Position numbers and translations under genes: made by a program. Below are positions 9,001 through 24,000 of a stretch of DNA of 64,000 nt, in pieces; the first letter of the stretch is position 1; every line of letters begins with the position of its first letter. The stretch is from Loripinus fragilis (Eukaryota; Mollusca; Bivalvia; Lucinida; Lucinidae): positions 71,632,593 through 71,696,592 of the forward strand of contig OZ026527.1 of the NCBI GenBank assembly GCA_964019695.1. Reading direction: 5' to 3'. Below the pieces are notes generated by a model that was given only the letters and a program-made list of their open reading frames with translations, ran no database searches and was not told the origin of the DNA.

Positions 9001-12000
9001 AAAGCCCTTTCAGGGGCTATTGCTCGGCACTCGGGGGACGGAAAATTTTACGCAATGCCTCACAATGAAGCACTGGTCGGGGGCTAACTTCTGGCACCAG
9101 TTTCGAGCCCGTCCGTGAAAGTGACCCGCGCAAGTTTTAGGCCGGTTCGGCTACTGTGGCCTAATGGGGCCTAATGGGAAGATCTTCTAATGCTCATAAC
9201 TTTTTAATTTCCCGACGGAACGCTTTGAAATTTTCACCATTTGTAGACGGCCTCCCGTACTACAAACTGATGCCCGTGTGGGCATGATGAAAATGGTAGT
9301 TCGCGAGACGGAAGCGCGTAAAGCTTCGGGGCGGCGGACTTCCACACCCCGATAACTCGGTATCGAAACATTGTTGCGGGCGGGTGCGCATGGCAATACC
9401 TGCGCCTCTGTGGGCCCTATCCGCGTGCAAAATCTAAAAGCGGTCAGAGCCTTAGAAAGCGCGTACAACCGCTATCCCCATTTGCCTTGGGCCCTATGGG
9501 AAAACAGGAAATATCATAATTGCGGTCCGGGGCGCGCGCGCACAATGATAATTTTCACACCCGAGCAAGCTCTTTTATAGGTCAACATTTTGGAAAAAAA
9601 ATTGGCTTGCTGCCCACAGCAGGAGCTGAGAACCATGCATTCGGAGGTTTTCACACCCCACCCACTAATGCCCTCAAAGTTTGAGAAAACGCGACCTTCG
9701 CGAAAAGCCCCGGAACCTATTGCAAAGTGATGAGCAGTGCCCAGGAGCACCTCTCAGTCATTTGCGCAAAATTCCTTCGGCTACAAGTGGCTCAAATAAG
9801 GGCGTGAAAATTGTGCCGAAAGCCCTTTCAGGGGCTATTGCTCGGCACTCGGGGGACGGAAAATTTTACGCAATGCCTCACAATGAAGCACTGGTCGGGG
9901 GCTAACTTCTGGCACCAGTTTCGAGCCCGTCCGTGAAAGTGACCCGCGCAAGTTTTAGGCCGGTTCGGCTACTGTGGCCTAATGGGGCCTAATGGGAAGA
10001 TCTTCTAATGCTCATAACTTTTTAATTTCCCGACGGAACGCTTTGAAATTTTCACCATTTGTAGACGGCCTCCCGTACTACAAACTGATGCCCGTGTGGG
10101 CATGATGAAAATGGTAGTTCGCGAGACGGAAGCGCGTAAAGCTTCGGGGCGGCGGACTTCCACACCCCGATAACTCGGTATCGAAACATTGTTGCGGGCG
10201 GGTGCGCATGGCAATACCTGCGCCTCTGTGGGCCCTATCCGCGTGCAAAATCTAAAAGCGGTCAGAGCCTTAGAAAGCGCGTACAACCGCTATCCCCATT
10301 TGCCTTGGGCCCTATGGGAAAACAGGAAATATCATAATTGCGGTCCGGGGCGCGCGCGCACAATGATAATTTTCACACCCGAGCAAGCTCTTTTATAGGT
10401 CAACATTTTGGAAAAAAAATTGGCTTGCTGCCCACAGCAGGAGCTGAGAACCATGCATTCGGAGGTTTTCACACCCCACCCACTAATGCCCTCAAAGTTT
10501 GAGAAAACGCGACCTTCGCGAAAAGCCCCGGAACCTATTGCAAAGTGATGAGCAGTGCCCAGGAGCACCTCTCAGTCATTTGCGCAAAATTCCTTCGGCT
10601 ACAAGTGGCTCAAATAAGGGCGTGAAAATTGTGCCGAAAGCCCTTTCAGGGGCTATTGCTCGGCACTCGGGGGACGGAAAATTTTACGCAATGCCTCACA
10701 ATGAAGCACTGGTCGGGGGCTAACTTCTGGCACCAGTTTCGAGCCCGTCCGTGAAAGTGACCCGCGCAAGTTTTAGGCCGGTTCGGCTACTGTGGCCTAA
10801 TGGGGCCTAATGGGAAGATCTTCTAATGCTCATAACTTTTTAATTTCCCGACGGAACGCTTTGAAATTTTCACCATTTGTAGACGGCCTCCCGTACTACA
10901 AACTGATGCCCGTGTGGGCATGATGAAAATGGTAGTTCGCGAGACGGAAGCGCGTAAAGCTTCGGGGCGGCGGACTTCCACACCCCGATAACTCGGTATC
11001 GAAACATTGTTGCGGGCGGGTGCGCATGGCAATACCTGCGCCTCTGTGGGCCCTATCCGCGTGCAAAATCTAAAAGCGGTCAGAGCCTTAGAAAGCGCGT
11101 ACAACCGCTATCCCCATTTGCCTTGGGCCCTATGGGAAAACAGGAAATATCATAATTGCGGTCCGGGGCGCGCGCGCACAATGATAATTTTCACACCCGA
11201 GCAAGCTCTTTTATAGGTCAACATTTTGGAAAAAAAATTGGCTTGCTGCCCACAGCAGGAGCTGAGAACCATGCATTCGGAGGTTTTCACACCCCACCCA
11301 CTAATGCCCTCAAAGTTTGAGAAAACGCGACCTTCGCGAAAAGCCCCGGAACCTATTGCAAAGTGATGAGCAGTGCCCAGGAGCACCTCTCAGTCATTTG
11401 CGCAAAATTCCTTCGGCTACAAGTGGCTCAAATAAGGGCGTGAAAATTGTGCCGAAAGCCCTTTCAGGGGCTATTGCTCGGCACTCGGGGGACGGAAAAT
11501 TTTACGCAATGCCTCACAATGAAGCACTGGTCGGGGGCTAACTTCTGGCACCAGTTTCGAGCCCGTCCGTGAAAGTGACCCGCGCAAGTTTTAGGCCGGT
11601 TCGGCTACTGTGGCCTAATGGGGCCTAATGGGAAGATCTTCTAATGCTCATAACTTTTTAATTTCCCGACGGAACGCTTTGAAATTTTCACCATTTGTAG
11701 ACGGCCTCCCGTACTACAAACTGATGCCCGTGTGGGCATGATGAAAATGGTAGTTCGCGAGACGGAAGCGCGTAAAGCTTCGGGGCGGCGGACTTCCACA
11801 CCCCGATAACTCGGTATCGAAACATTGTTGCGGGCGGGTGCGCATGGCAATACCTGCGCCTCTGTGGGCCCTATCCGCGTGCAAAATCTAAAAGCGGTCA
11901 GAGCCTTAGAAAGCGCGTACAACCGCTATCCCCATTTGCCTTGGGCCCTATGGGAAAACAGGAAATATCATAATTGCGGTCCGGGGCGCGCGCGCACAAT

Positions 12001-15000
12001 GATAATTTTCACACCCGAGCAAGCTCTTTTATAGGTCAACATTTTGGAAAAAAAATTGGCTTGCTGCCCACAGCAGGAGCTGAGAACCATGCATTCGGAG
12101 GTTTTCACACCCCACCCACTAATGCCCTCAAAGTTTGAGAAAACGCGACCTTCGCGAAAAGCCCCGGAACCTATTGCAAAGTGATGAGCAGTGCCCAGGA
12201 GCACCTCTCAGTCATTTGCGCAAAATTCCTTCGGCTACAAGTGGCTCAAATAAGGGCGTGAAAATTGTGCCGAAAGCCCTTTCAGGGGCTATTGCTCGGC
12301 ACTCGGGGGACGGAAAATTTTACGCAATGCCTCACAATGAAGCACTGGTCGGGGGCTAACTTCTGGCACCAGTTTCGAGCCCGTCCGTGAAAGTGACCCG
12401 CGCAAGTTTTAGGCCGGTTCGGCTACTGTGGCCTAATGGGGCCTAATGGGAAGATCTTCTAATGCTCATAACTTTTTAATTTCCCGACGGAACGCTTTGA
12501 AATTTTCACCATTTGTAGACGGCCTCCCGTACTACAAACTGATGCCCGTGTGGGCATGATGAAAATGGTAGTTCGCGAGACGGAAGCGCGTAAAGCTTCG
12601 GGGCGGCGGACTTCCACACCCCGATAACTCGGTATCGAAACATTGTTGCGGGCGGGTGCGCATGGCAATACCTGCGCCTCTGTGGGCCCTATCCGCGTGC
12701 AAAATCTAAAAGCGGTCAGAGCCTTAGAAAGCGCGTAGAACCGCTATCCCCATTTGCCTTGGGCCCTATGGGAAAACAGGAAATATCATAATTGCGGTCC
12801 GGGGCGCGCGCGCACAATGATAATTTTCACACCCGAGCAAGCTCTTTTATAGGTCAACATTTTGGAAAAAAAATTGGCTTGCTGCCCACAGCAGGAGCTG
12901 AGAACCATGCATTCGGAGGTTTTCACACCCCACCCACTAATGCCCTCAAAGTTTGAGAAAACGCGACCTTCGCGAAAAGCCCCGGAACCTATTGCAAAGT
13001 GATGAGCAGTGCCCAGGAGCACCTCTCAGTCATTTGCGCAAAATTCCTTCGGCTACAAGTGGCTCAAATAAGGGCGTGAAAATTGTGCCGAAAGCCCTTT
13101 CAGGGGCTATTGCTCGGCACTCGGGGGACGGAAAATTTTACGCAATGCCTCACAATGAAGCACTGGTCGGGGGCTAACTTCTGGCACCAGTTTCGAGCCC
13201 GTCCGTGAAAGTGACCCGCGCAAGTTTTAGGCCGGTTCGGCTACTGTGGCCTAATGGGGCCTAATGGGAAGATCTTTTAATGCTCATAACTTTTTAATTT
13301 CCCGACGGAACGCTTTGAAATTTTCACCATTTGTAGACGGCCTCCCGTACTACAAACTGATGCCCGTGTGGGCATGATGAAAATGGTAGTTCGCGAGACG
13401 GAAGCGCGTAAAGCTTCGGGGCGGCGGACTTCCACACCCCGATAACTCGGTATCGAAACATTGTTGCGGGCGGGTGCGCATGGCAATACCTGCGCCTCTG
13501 TGGGCCCTATCCGCGTGCAAAATCTAAAAGCGGTCAGAGCCTTAGAAAGCGCGTACAACCGCTATCCCCATTTGCCTTGGGCCCTATGGGAAAACAGGAA
13601 ATATCATAATTGCGGTCCGGGGCGCGCGCGCACAATGATAATTTTCACACCCGAGCAAGCTCTTTTATAGGTCAACATTTTGGAAAAAAAATTGGCTTGC
13701 TGCCCACAGCAGGAGCTGAGAACCATGCATTCGGAGGTTTTCACACCCCACCCACTAATGCCCTCAAAGTTTGAGAAAACGCGACCTTCGCGAAAAGCCC
13801 CGGAACCTATTGCAAAGTGATGAGCAGTGCCCAGGAGCACCTCTCAGTCATTTGCGCAAAATTCCTTCGGCTACAAGTGGCTCAAATAAGGGCGTGAAAA
13901 TTGTGCCGAAAGCCCTTTCAGGGGCTATTGCTCGGCACTCGGGGGACGGAAAATTTTACGCAATGCCTCACAATGAAGCACTGGTCGGGGGCTAACTTCT
14001 GGCACCAGTTTCGAGCCCGTCCGTGAAAGTGACCCGCGCAAGTTTTAGGCCGGTTCGGCTACTGTGGCCTAATGGGGCCTAATGGGAAGATCTTCTAATG
14101 CTCATAACTTTTTAATTTCCCGACGGAACGCTTTGAAATTTTCACCATTTGTAGACGGCCTCCCGTACTACAAACTGATGCCCGTGTGGGCATGATGAAA
14201 ATGGTAGTTCGCGAGACGGAAGCGCGTAAAGCTTCGGGGCGGCGGACTTCCACACCCCGATAACTCGGTATCGAAACATTGTTGCGGGCGGGTGCGCATG
14301 GCAATACCTGCGCCTCTGTGGGCCCTATCCGCGTGCAAAATCTAAAAGCGGTCAGAGCCTTAGAAAGCGCGTACAACCGCTATCCCCATTTGCCTTGGGC
14401 CCTATGGGAAAACAGGAAATATCATAATTGCGGTCCGGGGCGCGCGCGCACAATGATAATTTTCACACCCGAGCAAGCTCTTTTATAGGTCAACATTTTG
14501 GAAAAAAAATTGGCTTGCTGCCCACAGCAGGAGCTGAGAACCATGCATTCGGAGGTTTTCACACCCCACCCACTAATGCCCTCAAAGTTTGAGAAAACGC
14601 GACCTTCGCGAAAAGCCCCGGAACCTATTGCAAAGTGATGAGCAGTGCCCAGGAGCACCTCTCAGTCATTTGCGCAAAATTCCTTCGGCTACAAGTGGCT
14701 CAAATAAGGGCGTGAAAATTGTGCCGAAAGCCCTTTCAGGGGCTATTGCTCGGCACTCGGGGGACGGAAAATTTTACGCAATGCCTCACAATGAAGCACT
14801 GGTCGGGGGCTAACTTCTGGCACCAGTTTCGAGCCCGTCCGTGAAAGTGACCCGCGCAAGTTTTAGGCCGGTTCGGCTACTGTGGCCTAATGGGGCCTAA
14901 TGGGAAGATCTTCTAATGCTCATAACTTTTTAATTTCCCGACGGAACGCTTTGAAATTTTCACCATTTGTAGACGGCCTCCCGTACTACAAACTGATGCC

Positions 15001-18000
15001 CGTGTGGGCATGATGAAAATGGTAGTTCGCGAGACGGAAGCGCGTAAAGCTTCGGGGCGGCGGACTTCCACACCCCGATAACTCGGTATCGAAACATTGT
15101 TGCGGGCGGGTGCGCATGGCAATACCTGCGCCTCTGTGGGCCCTATCCGCGTGCAAAATCTAAAAGCGGTCAGAGCCTTAGAAAGCGCGTACAACCGCTA
15201 TCCCCATTTGCCTTGGGCCCTATGGGAAAACAGGAAATATCATAATTGCGGTCCGGGGCGCGCGCGCACAATGATAATTTTCACACCCGAGCAAGCTCTT
15301 TTATAGGTCAACATTTTGGAAAAAAAATTGGCTTGCTGCCCACAGCAGGAGCTGAGAACCATGCATTCGGAGGTTTTCACACCCCACCCACTAATGCCCT
15401 CAAAGTTTGAGAAAACGCGACCTTCGCGAAAAGCCCCGGAACCTATTGCAAAGTGATGAGCAGTGCCCAGGAGCACCTCTCAGTCATTTGCGCAAAATTC
15501 CTTCGGCTACAAGTGGCTCAAATAAGGGCGTGAAAATTGTGCCGAAAGCCCTTTCAGGGGCTATTGCTCGGCACTCGGGGGACGGAAAATTTTACGCAAT
15601 GCCTCACAATGAAGCACTGGTCGGGGGCTAACTTCTGGCACCAGTTTCGAGCCCGTCCGTGAAAGTGACCCGCGCAAGTTTTAGGCCGGTTCGGCTACTG
15701 TGGCCTAATGGGGCCTAATGGGAAGATCTTCTAATGCTCATAACTTTTTAATTTCCCGACGGAACGCTTTGAAATTTTCACCATTTGTAGACGGCCTCCC
15801 GTACTACAAACTGATGCCCGTGTGGGCATGATGAAAATGGTAGTTCGCGAGACGGAAGCGCGTAAAGCTTCGGGGCGGCGGACTTCCACACCCCGATAAC
15901 TCGGTATCGAAACATTGTTGCGGGCGGGTGCGCATGGCAATACCTGCGCCTCTGTGGGCCCTATCCGCGTGCAAAATCTAAAAGCGGTCAGAGCCTTAGA
16001 AAGCGCGTACAACCGCTATCCCCATTTGCCTTGGGCCCTATGGGAAAACAGGAAATATCATAATTGCGGTCCGGGGCGCGCGCGCACAATGATAATTTTC
16101 ACACCCGAGCAAGCTCTTTTATAGGTCAACATTTTGGAAAAAAATTTGGCTTGCTGCCCACAGCAGGAGCTGAGAACCATGCATTCGGAGGTTTTCACAC
16201 CCCACCCACTAATGCCCTCAAAGTTTGAGAAAACGCGACCTTCGCGAAAAGCCCCGGAACCTATTGCAAATTGATGAGCAGTGCCCAGGAGCACCTCTCA
16301 GTCATTTGCGCAAAATTCCTTCGGCTACAAGTGGCTCAAATAAGGGCGTGAAAATTGTGCCGAAAGCCCTTTCAGGGGCTATTGCTCGGCACTCGGGGGA
16401 CGGAAAATTTTACGCAATGCCTCACAATGAAGCACTGGTCGGGGGCTAACTTCTGGCACCAGTTTCGAGCCCGTCCGTGAAAGTGACCCGCGCAAGTTTT
16501 AGGCCGGTTCGGCTACTGTGGCCTAATGGGGCCTAATGGGAAGATCTTCTAATGCTCATAACTTTTTAATTTCCCGACGGAACGCTTTGAAATTTTCACC
16601 ATTTGTAGACGGCCTCCCGTACTACAAACTGATGCCCGTGTGGGCATGATGAAAATGGTAGTTCGCGAGACGGAAGCGCGTAAAGCTTCGGGGCGGCGGA
16701 CTTCCACACCCCGATAACTCGGTATCGAAACATTGTTGCGGGCGGGTGCGCATGGCAATACCTGCGCCTCTGTGGGCCCTATCCGCGTGCAAAATCTAAA
16801 AGCGGTCAGAGCCTTAGAAAGCGCGTACAACCGCTATCCCCATTTGCCTTGGGCCCTATGGGAAAACAGGAAATATCATAATTGCGGTCCGGGGCGCGCG
16901 CGCACAATGATAATTTTCACACCCGAGCAAGCTCTTTTATAGGTCAACATTTTGGAAAAAAAATTGGCTTGCTGCCCACAGCAGGAGCTGAGAACCATGC
17001 ATTCGGAGGTTTTCACACCCCACCCACTAATGCCCTCAAAGTTTGAGAAAACGCGACCTTCGCGAAAAGCCCCGGAACCTATTGCAAAGTGATGAGCAGT
17101 GCCCAGGAGCACCTCTCAGTCATTTGCGCAAAATTCCTTCGGCTACAAGTGGCTCAAATAAGGGCGTGAAAATTGTGCCGAAAGCCCTTTCAGGGGCTAT
17201 TGCTCGGCACTCGGGGGACGGAAAATTTTACGCAAAGCCTCACAATGAAGCACTGGTCGGGGGCTAACTTCTGGCACCAGTTTCGAGCCCGTCCGTGAAA
17301 GTGACCCGCGCAAGTTTTAGGCCGGTTCGGCTACTGTGGCCTAATGGGGCCTAATGGGAAGATCTTCTAATGCTCATAACTTTTCAATTTCCCGACGGAA
17401 CGCTTTGAAATTTTCACCATTTGTAGACGGCCTCCCGTACTACAAACTGATGCCCGTGTGGGCATGATGAAAATGGTAGTTCGCGAGACGGAAGCGCGTA
17501 AAGCTTCGGGGCGGCGGACTTCCACACCCCGATAACTCGGTATCGAAACATTGTTGCGGGCGGGTGCGCATGGCAATACCTGCGCCTCTGTGGGCCCTAT
17601 CCTCGTGCAAAATCTAAAAGCGGTCAGAGCCTTAGAAAGCGCGTACAACCGCTATCCCCATTTGCCTTGGGCCCTATGGGAAAACAGGAAATATCATAAT
17701 TGCGGTTCGGGGCGCGCGCGCACAATGATAATTTTCACACCCGAGCAAGCTCTTTTATAGGTCAACATTTTGGAAAAAAAATTGGCTTGCTGCCCACAGC
17801 AGGAGCTGAGAACCATGCATTCGGAGGTTTTCACACCCCACCCACTAATGCCCTCAAAGTTTGAGAAAACGCGACCTTCGCGAAAAGCCCCGGAACCTAT
17901 TGCAAAGTGATGAGCAGTGCCCAGGAGCACCTCTCAGTCATTTGCGCAAAATTCCTTCGGCTACAAGTGGCTCAAATAAGGGCGTGAAAATTGTGCCGAA

Positions 18001-21000
18001 AGCCCTTTCAGGGGCTATTGCTCGGCACTCGGGGGACGGAAAATTTTACGCAATGCCTCACAATGAAGCACTGGTCGGGGGCTAACTTCTGGCACCAGTT
18101 TCGAGCCCGTCCGTGAAAGTGACCCGCGCAAGTTTTAGGCCGGTTCGGCTACTGTGGCCTAATGGGGCCTAATGGGAAGATCTTCTAATGCTCATAACTT
18201 TTTAATTTCCCGACGGAACGCTTTGAAATTTTCACCATTTGTAGACGGCCTCCCGTACTACAAACTGATGCCCGTGTGGGCATGATGAAAATGGTAGTTC
18301 GCGAGACGGAAGCGCGTAAAGCTTCAGGGCGGCGGACTTCCACACCCCGATAACTCGGTATCGAAACATTGTTGCGGGCGGGTGCGCATGGCAATACCTG
18401 CGCCTCTGTGGGCCCTATCCGCGTGCAAAATCTAAAAGCGGTCAGAGCCTTAGAAAGCGCGTACAACCGCTATCCCCATTTGCCTTGGGCCCTATGGGAA
18501 AACAGGAAATATCATAATTGCGGTCCGGGGCGCGTGCGCACAATGATAATTTTCACACCCGAGCAAGCTCTTTTATAGGTCAACATTTTGGAAAAAAAAT
18601 TGGCTTGCTGCCCACAGCAGGAGCTGAGAACCATGCATTCGGAGGTTTTCACACCCCACCCACTAATGCCCTCAAAGTTTGAGAAAACGCGACCTTCGCG
18701 AAAAGCCCCGGAACCTATTGCAAAGTGATGAGCAGTGCCCAGGAGCACCTCTCAGTCATTTGCGCAAAATTCCTTCGGCTACAAGTGGCTCAAATAAGGG
18801 CGTGAAAATTGTGCCGAAAGCCCTTTCAGGGGCTATTGCTCGGCACTCGGGGGACGGAAAATTTTACGCAATGCCTCACAATGAAGCACTGGTCGGGGGC
18901 TAACTTCTGGCACCAGTTTCGAGCCCGTCCGTGAAAGTGACCCGCGCAAGTTTTAGGCCGGTTCGGCTACTGTGGCCTAATGGGGCCTAATGGGAAGATC
19001 TTCTAATGCTCATAACTTTTTAATTTCCCGACGGAACGCTTTGAAATTTTCACCATTTGTAGACGGCCTCCCGTACTACAAACTGATGCCCGTGTGGGCA
19101 TGATGAAAATGGTAGTTCGCGAGACGGAAGCGCGTAAAGCTTCGGGGCGGCGGACTTCCACACCCCGATAACTCGGTATCGAAACATTGTTGCGGGCGGG
19201 TGCGCATGGCAATACCTGCGCCTCTGTGGGCCCTATCCGCGTGCAAAATCTAAAAGCGGTCAGAGCCTTAGAAAGCGCGTACAACCGCTATCCCCATTTG
19301 CCTTGGGCCCTATGGGAAAACAGGAAATATCATAATTGCGGTCCGGGGCGCGCGCGCACAATGATAATTTTCACACCCGAGCAAGCTCTTTTATAGGTCA
19401 ACATTTTGGAAAAAAAATTGGCTTGCTGCCCACAGCAGGAGCTGAGAACCATGCATTCGGAGGTTTTCACACCCCACCCACTAATGCCCTCAAAGTTTGA
19501 GAAAACGCGACCTTCGCGAAAAGCCCCGGAACCTATTGCAAAGTGATGAGCAGTGCCCAGGAGCACCTCTCAGTCATTTGCGCAAAATTCCTTCGGCTAC
19601 AAGTGGCTCAAATAAGGGCGTGAAAATTGTGCCGAAAGCCCTTTCAGGGGCTATTGCTCGGCACTCGGGGGACGGAAAATTTTACGCAATGCCTCACAAT
19701 GAAGCACTGGTCGGGGGCTAACTTCTGGCACCAGTTTCGAGCCCGTCCGTGAAAGTGACCCGCGCAAGTTTTAGGCCGGTTCGGCTACTGTGGCCTAATG
19801 GGGCCTAATGGGAAGATCTTCTAATGCTCATAACTTTTTAATTTCCCGACGGAACGCTTTGAAATTTTCACCATTTGTAGACGGCCTCCCGTACTACAAA
19901 CTGATGCCCGTGTGGGCATGATGAAAATGGTAGTTCGCGAGACGGAAGCGCGTAAAGCTTCGGGGCGGCGGACTTCCACACCCCGATAACTCGGTATCGA
20001 AACATTGTTGCGGGCGGGTGCGCATGGCAATACCTGCGCCTCTGTGGGCCCTATCCGCGTGCAAAATCTAAAAGCGGTCAGAGCCTTAGAAAGCGCGTAC
20101 AACCGCTATCCCCATTTGCCTTGGGCCCTATGGGAAAACAGGAAATATCATAATTGCGGTCCGGGGCGCGCGCGCACAATGATAATTTTCACACCCGAGC
20201 AAGCTCTTTTATAGGTCAACATTTTGGAAAAAAAATTGGCTTGCTGCCCACAGCAGGAGCTGAGAACCATGCATTCGGAGGTTTTCACACCCCACCCACT
20301 AATGCCCTCAAAGTTTGAGAAAACGCGACCTTCGCGAAAAGCCCCGGAACCTATTGCAAAGTGATGAGCAGTGCCCAGGAGCACCTCTCAGTCATTTGCG
20401 CAAAATTCCTTCGGCTACAAGTGGCTCAAATAAGGGCGTGAAAATTGTGCCGAAAGCCCTTTCAGGGGCTATTGCTCGGCACTCGGGGGACGGAAAATTT
20501 TACGCAATGCCTCACAATGAAGCACTGGTCGGGGGCTAACTTCTGGCACCAGTTTCGAGCCCGTCCGTGAAAGTGACCCGCGCAAGTTTTAGGCCGGTTC
20601 GGCTACTGTGGCCTAATGGGGCCTAATGGGAAGATCTTCTAATGCTCATAACTTTTTAATTTCCCGACGGAACGCTTTGAAATTTTCACCATTTGTAGAC
20701 GGCCTCCCGTACTACAAACTGATGCCCGTGTGGGCATGATGAAAATGGTAGTTCGCGAGACGGAAGCGCGTAAAGCTTCGGGGCGGCGGACTTCCACACC
20801 CCGATAACTCGGTATCGAAACATTGTTGCGGGCGGGTGCGCATGGCAATACCTGCGCCTCTGTGGGCCCTATCCGCGTGCAAAATCTAAAAGCGGTCAGA
20901 GCCTTAGAAAGCGCGTACAACCGCTATCCCCATTTGCCTTGGGCCCTATGGGAAAACAGGAAATATCATAATTGCGGTCCGGGGCGCGCGCGCACAATGA

Positions 21001-24000
21001 TAATTTTCACACCCGAGCAAGCTCTTTTATAGGTCAACATTTTGGAAAAAAAATTGGCTTGCTGCCCACAGCAGGAGCTGAGAACCATGCATTCGGAGGT
21101 TTTCACACCCCACCCACTAATGCCCTCAAAGTTTGAGAAAACGCGACCTTCGCGAAAAGCCCCGGAACCTATTGCAAAGTGATGAGCAGTGCCCAGGAGC
21201 ACCTCTCAGTCATTTGCGCAAAATTCCTTCGGCTACAAGTGGCTCAAATAAGGGCGTGAAAATTGTGCCGAAAGCCCTTTCAGGGGCTATTGCTCGGCAC
21301 TCGGGGGACGGAAAATTTTACGCAATGCCTCACAATGAAGCACTGGTCGGGGGCTAACTTCTGGCACCAGTTTCGAGCCCGTCCGTGAAAGTGACCCGCG
21401 CAAGTTTTAGGCCGGTTCGGCTACTGTGGCCTAATGGGGCCTAATGGGAAGATCTTCTAATGCTCATAACTTTTTAATTTCCCGACGGAACGCTTTGAAA
21501 TTTTCACCATTTGTAGACGGCCTCCCGTACTACAAACTGATGCCCGTGTGGGCATGATGAAAATGGTAGTTCGCGAGACGGAAGCGCGTAAAGCTTCGGG
21601 GCGGCGGACTTCCACACCCCGATAACTCGGTATCGAAACATTGTTGCGGGCGGGTGCGCATGGCAATACCTGCGCCTCTGTGGGCCCTATCCGCGTGCAA
21701 AATCTAAAAGCGGTCAGAGCCTTAGAAAGCGCGTACAACCGCTATCCCCATTTGCCTTGGGCCCTATGGGAAAACAGGAAATATCATAATTGCGGTCCGG
21801 GGCGCGCGCGCACAATGATAATTTTCACACCCGAGCAAGCTCTTTTATAGGTCAACATTTTGGAAAAAAAATTGGCTTGCTGCCCACAGCAGGAGCTGAG
21901 AACCATGCATTCGGAGGTTTTCACACCCCACCCACTAATGCCCTCAAAGTTTGAGAAAACGCGACCTTCGCGAAAAGCCCCGGAACCTATTGCAAAGTGA
22001 TGAGCAGTGCCCAGGAGCACCTCTCAGTCATTTGCGCATAATTCCTTCGGCTACAAGTGGCTCAAATAAGGGCGTGAAAATTGTGCCGAAAGCCCTTTCA
22101 GGGGCTATTGCTCGGCACTCGGGGGACGGAAAATTTTACGCAATGCCTCACAATGAAGCACTGGTCGGGGGCTAACTTCTGGCACCAGTTTCGAGCCCGT
22201 CCGTGAAAGTGACCCGCGCAAGTTTTAGGCCGGTTCGGCTACTGTGGCCTAATGGGGCCTAATGGGAAGATCTTCTAATGCTCATAACTTTTTAATTTCC
22301 CGACGGAACGCTTTGAAATTTTCACCATTTGTAGACGGCCTCCCGTACTACAAACTGATGCCCGTGTGGGCATGATGAAAATGGTAGTTCGCGAGACGGA
22401 AGCGCGTAAAGCTTCGGGGCGGCGGACTTCCACACCCCGATAACTCGGTATCGAAACATTGTTGCGGGCGGGTGCGCATGGCAATACCTGCGCCTCTGTG
22501 GGCCCTATCCGCGTGCAAAATCTAAAAGCGGTCAGAGCCTTAGAAAGCGCGTACAACCGCTATCCCCATTTGCCTTGGGCCCTATGGGAAAACAGGAAAT
22601 ATCATAATTGCGGTCCGGGGCGCGCGCGCACAATGATAATTTTCACACCCGAGCAAGCTCTTTTATAGGTCAACATTTTGGAAAAAAAATTGGCTTGCTG
22701 CCCACAGCAGGAGCTGAGAACCATGCATTCGGAGGTTTTCACACCCCACCCACTAATGCCCTCAAAGTTTGAGAAAACGCGACCTTCGCGAAAAGCCCCG
22801 GAACCTATTGCAAAGTGATGAGCAGTGCCCAGGAGCACCTCTCAGTCATTTGCGCAAAATTCCTTCGGCTACAAGTGGCTCAAATAAGGGCGTGAAAATT
22901 GTGCCGAAAGCCCTTTCAGGGGCTATTGCTCGGCACTCGGGGGACGGAAAATTTTACGCAATGCCTCACAATGAAGCACTGGTCGGGGGCTAACTTCTGG
23001 CACCAGTTTCGAGCCCGTCCGTGAAAGTGACCCGCGCAAGTTTTAGGCCGGTTCGGCTACTGTGGCCTAATGGGGCCTAATGGGAAGATCTTCTAATGCT
23101 CATAACTTTTTAATTTCCCGACGGAACGCTTTGAAATTTTCACCATTTGTAGACGGCCTCCCGTACTACAAACTGATGCCCGTGTGGGCATGATGAAAAT
23201 GGTAGTTCGCGAGACGGAAGCGCGTAAAGCTTCGGGGCGGCGGACTTCCACACCCCGATAACTCGGTATCGAAACATTGTTGCGGGCGGGTGCGCATGGC
23301 AATACCTGCGCCTCTGTGGGCCCTATCCGCGTGCAAAATCTAAAAGCGGTCAGAGCCTTAGAAAGCGCGTACAACCGCTATCCCCATTTGCCTTGGGCCC
23401 TATGGGAAAACAGGAAATATCATAATTGCGGTCCGGGGCGCGCGCGCACAATGATAATTTTCACACCCGAGCAAGCTCTTTTATAGGTCAACATTTTGGA
23501 AAAAAAATTGGCTTGCTGCCCACAGCAGGAGCTGAGAACCATGCATTCGGAGGTTTTCACACCCCACCCACTAATGCCCTCAAAGTTTGAGAAAACGCGA
23601 CCTTCGCGAAAAGCCCCGGAACCTATTGCAAAGTGATGAGCAGTGCCCAGGAGCACCTCTCAGTCATTTGCGCAAAATTCCTTCGGCTACAAGTGGCTCA
23701 AATAAGGGCGTGAAAATTGTGCCGAAAGCCCTTTCAGGGGCTATTGCTCGGCACTCGGGGGACGGAAAATTTTACGCAATGCCTCACAATGAATCACTGG
23801 TCGGGGGCTAACTTCTGGCACCAGTTTCGAGCCCGTCCGTGAAAGTGACCCGCGCAAGTTTTAGGCCGGTTCGGCTACTGTGGCCTAATGGGGCCTAATG
23901 GGAAGATCTTCTAATGCTCATAACTTTTTAATTTCCCGACGGAACGCTTTGAAATTTTCACCATTTGTAGACGGCCTCCCGTACTACAAACTGATGCCCG

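Larger units (their letters stand above)
4477..12737 (+). repeat. Apparently variant-free run of about ten monomers
   Basis: Between the one-base deletion at 4475 and the C-to-G change at 12738 I found no difference among successive monomers, reading by eye and by the constancy of the translated frames. About 8.3 kb of identical copies implies very recent amplification or strong homogenisation. Alternatively the assembler may have collapsed or copied reads. A silent variant could have been missed without an alignment. Confidence 0.75.
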
